From contig CAYTNN010000104.1 of the NCBI GenBank assembly GCA_964439135.1, positions 1 to 15,096 of the forward strand: DNA of 15,096 nucleotides, given 5' to 3'. Positions 14,322-15,096 of the stretch are shown piece by piece. The first letter of the stretch is position 1. Every line of letters starts with the position of its first letter. The position numbers and the translations under genes are program-made. This DNA comes from JAFGPJ01 sp964439135 (GTDB lineage Bacteria > Planctomycetota > Phycisphaerae > Sedimentisphaerales > Anaerobacaceae). A model generated the notes under the pieces. The model was not told the DNA's origin, made no database searches, and saw only the letters and a program-made list of their open reading frames with translations.

Positions 14322-15096
14322 ATGAAGCAGTTAGCATTTCACAAGACAGTCGGGTTTCTGGCGCTTATAGTTATCGTTGCGCTCTCGGCACCCGCAACCG
14401 CCGGTACGGCCCGGAAAGGAATTTCGGGAGACTGGCAGATTACTATGGATTTCGACGGCCGGCAAATCGAATCGATTCTGTCGTTTTCCATGGACAACCA
14501 GGGCAAGCTCACCGGCCAGTCGATTGGTTTTTCGGTTAGCGAGCTTACAGACGTCAAATATGAAGGATCGCAGCTCAGTTTCGTACAGGTAAATCGATTT
14601 GGAGACAACGAATTCCGCAGAACTTTTACCGGAACAATCGAACGCGGAAAACTCTCTGGGATCATGTCGAGTGACCGGGGAGAATCCAAAGTCGAAGGCA
14701 AACGCCTCAGGCGGATGCCGATGGCGGCGGGTACCTGGCAAGTCACATTCAAAGTGGGCGAGAGGGATGTCAGCGCAACACTTGTCATCAAGGCCGACGA
14801 TAAAAATAAGCTCAGTGCTGACTGGCAAAGCCAATGGGGCCAGCACGAGATTACGGATGTAACGTTCAAGGCGGGCAAGCTGACATTCAAGCGAACAAGC
14901 AAATTTCAGGACCGTCAGTGGGATTCGAGTTTCGAGGCAGCGGTCAAGGGACATAAGCTGACGGGCACGATGAAGTCCGAAATGGGCGATATAGCAGTAG
15001 AGGGCCAGCGTGACGGCGCCGCCTTAATCGGCAAGTGGGACCTCGAACTGACATCGGATCGCGGCACCCGCAAACAAATACTGCAGGTCAATCCGG
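14322..15096 (+). CDS. secreted protein made of tandem ~100-residue beta repeats (3' end outside window)
   Basis: 258 codons are visible with no stop, so the gene runs past the window edge. Residues 1-29 are a signal peptide (MKQLAFHK, hydrophobic core, APATAG). At least two full repeats and the start of a third are visible, at about residues 35-129, 134-227 and 237 onward. Each starts with G-x-W (GDWQIT, GTWQVT, GKWDLE). The two full copies then have a strand, GKLTGQ or NKLSAD, 'E(L/I)TDV' with Y or F, 'F-G-T-I/V', 'KL-G-M-S' and 'VEGKR/VEGQR'. This looks like a series of small lipocalin-like beta barrels or sandwiches. Function unknown; such repeats occur in secreted planctomycete proteins that also carry hydrolase domains, so a catalytic part may lie beyond the window. 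Confidence 0.8.
   Translation, partial: MKQLAFHKTVGFLALIVIVALSAPATAGTARKGISGDWQITMDFDGRQIESILSFSMDNQGKLTGQSIGFSVSELTDVKYEGSQLSFVQVNRFGDNEFRRTFTGTIERGKLSGIMSSDRGESKVEGKRLRRMPMAAGTWQVTFKVGERDVSATLVIKADDKNKLSADWQSQWGQHEITDVTFKAGKLTFKRTSKFQDRQWDSSFEAAVKGHKLTGTMKSEMGDIAVEGQRDGAALIGKWDLELTSDRGTRKQILQVNP

Noticed and set aside
14331..14954. Two overlapping minus-strand frames of about 190-207 codons
   Set aside because: They are antisense to the clearly repeated, signal-peptide-bearing right-edge gene with an AGGAGG site.

Overview
The window looks like chromosomal DNA of a planctomycete, most likely of the Phycisphaerae/Sedimentisphaerales kind and quite possibly a metagenome contig. This rests on recognition of style, not on a marker gene. 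The signs are a PEP-CTERM tail, secreted proteins with repeated 'TYYWRIDEVN' Fn3-like modules around a PA14 domain, an ECF sigma factor translationally coupled to a zinc-finger/Ser-Thr kinase membrane protein, and the remnant of a 'DWPHWRGP' PQQ-propeller protein. No tRNA, rRNA, transposase, integrase or CRISPR array was seen.

Layout. 1-540 (+) is the 3' end of an unrecognised gene. It converges on an 851-residue secreted carbohydrate-binding/PA14 protein (640-3195, -), and a symmetric hairpin at 562-599 separates them. A 416-base leader/promoter region follows, then a decayed PEP-CTERM gene (3612-3960, -). Next is a minus-strand pair: a secreted protein (4980-5495) and a polytopic membrane protein (4032-4832). 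A divergent region leads to a plus-strand block: ECF sigma factor (5735-6319) overlapping a zinc-finger/kinase/multi-TM protein (6316-8724), a lipoprotein with a duplicated domain (8904-9878), a small two-TM protein with an HTH-like tail (9895-10443), a strong terminator, a CsgG-like lipoprotein (10806-11321), a GC-rich NPCBM/GH36-type alpha-galactosidase (11477-14011), the 5' remnant of a PQQ-propeller gene (14045-14275), and a secreted repeat protein cut by the window edge (14322-15096).

The most interesting place is 4830-4985 on the minus strand. The secreted protein's frame stops at a single TGA within 'FKYG-TGA-GGSC'. It then runs on for 49 protein-like codons, straight into the membrane-protein frame, with no other stop. 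Fourteen bases after the TGA is a perfect 7-bp hairpin with loop UGG, whose size, position and loop G fit the bacterial SECIS description. This makes the locus a candidate for a new selenoprotein of Sec-x-x-x-Cys type, possibly fused to a polytopic membrane domain. The competing reading is an ordinary stop or a nonsense mutation of a Cys codon. Cys-containing homologues and sel genes elsewhere in the genome would decide it.

Functionally the window mixes envelope and secretion genes (carbohydrate binding, lipoproteins, alpha-galactoside hydrolysis) with one regulatory unit, the sigma factor and its likely membrane-bound kinase/anti-sigma partner. Three loci show decay or transfer: the PEP-CTERM gene (internal deletion), the PQQ gene (lost start and truncated), and the alpha-galactosidase gene (base composition unlike its neighbours).
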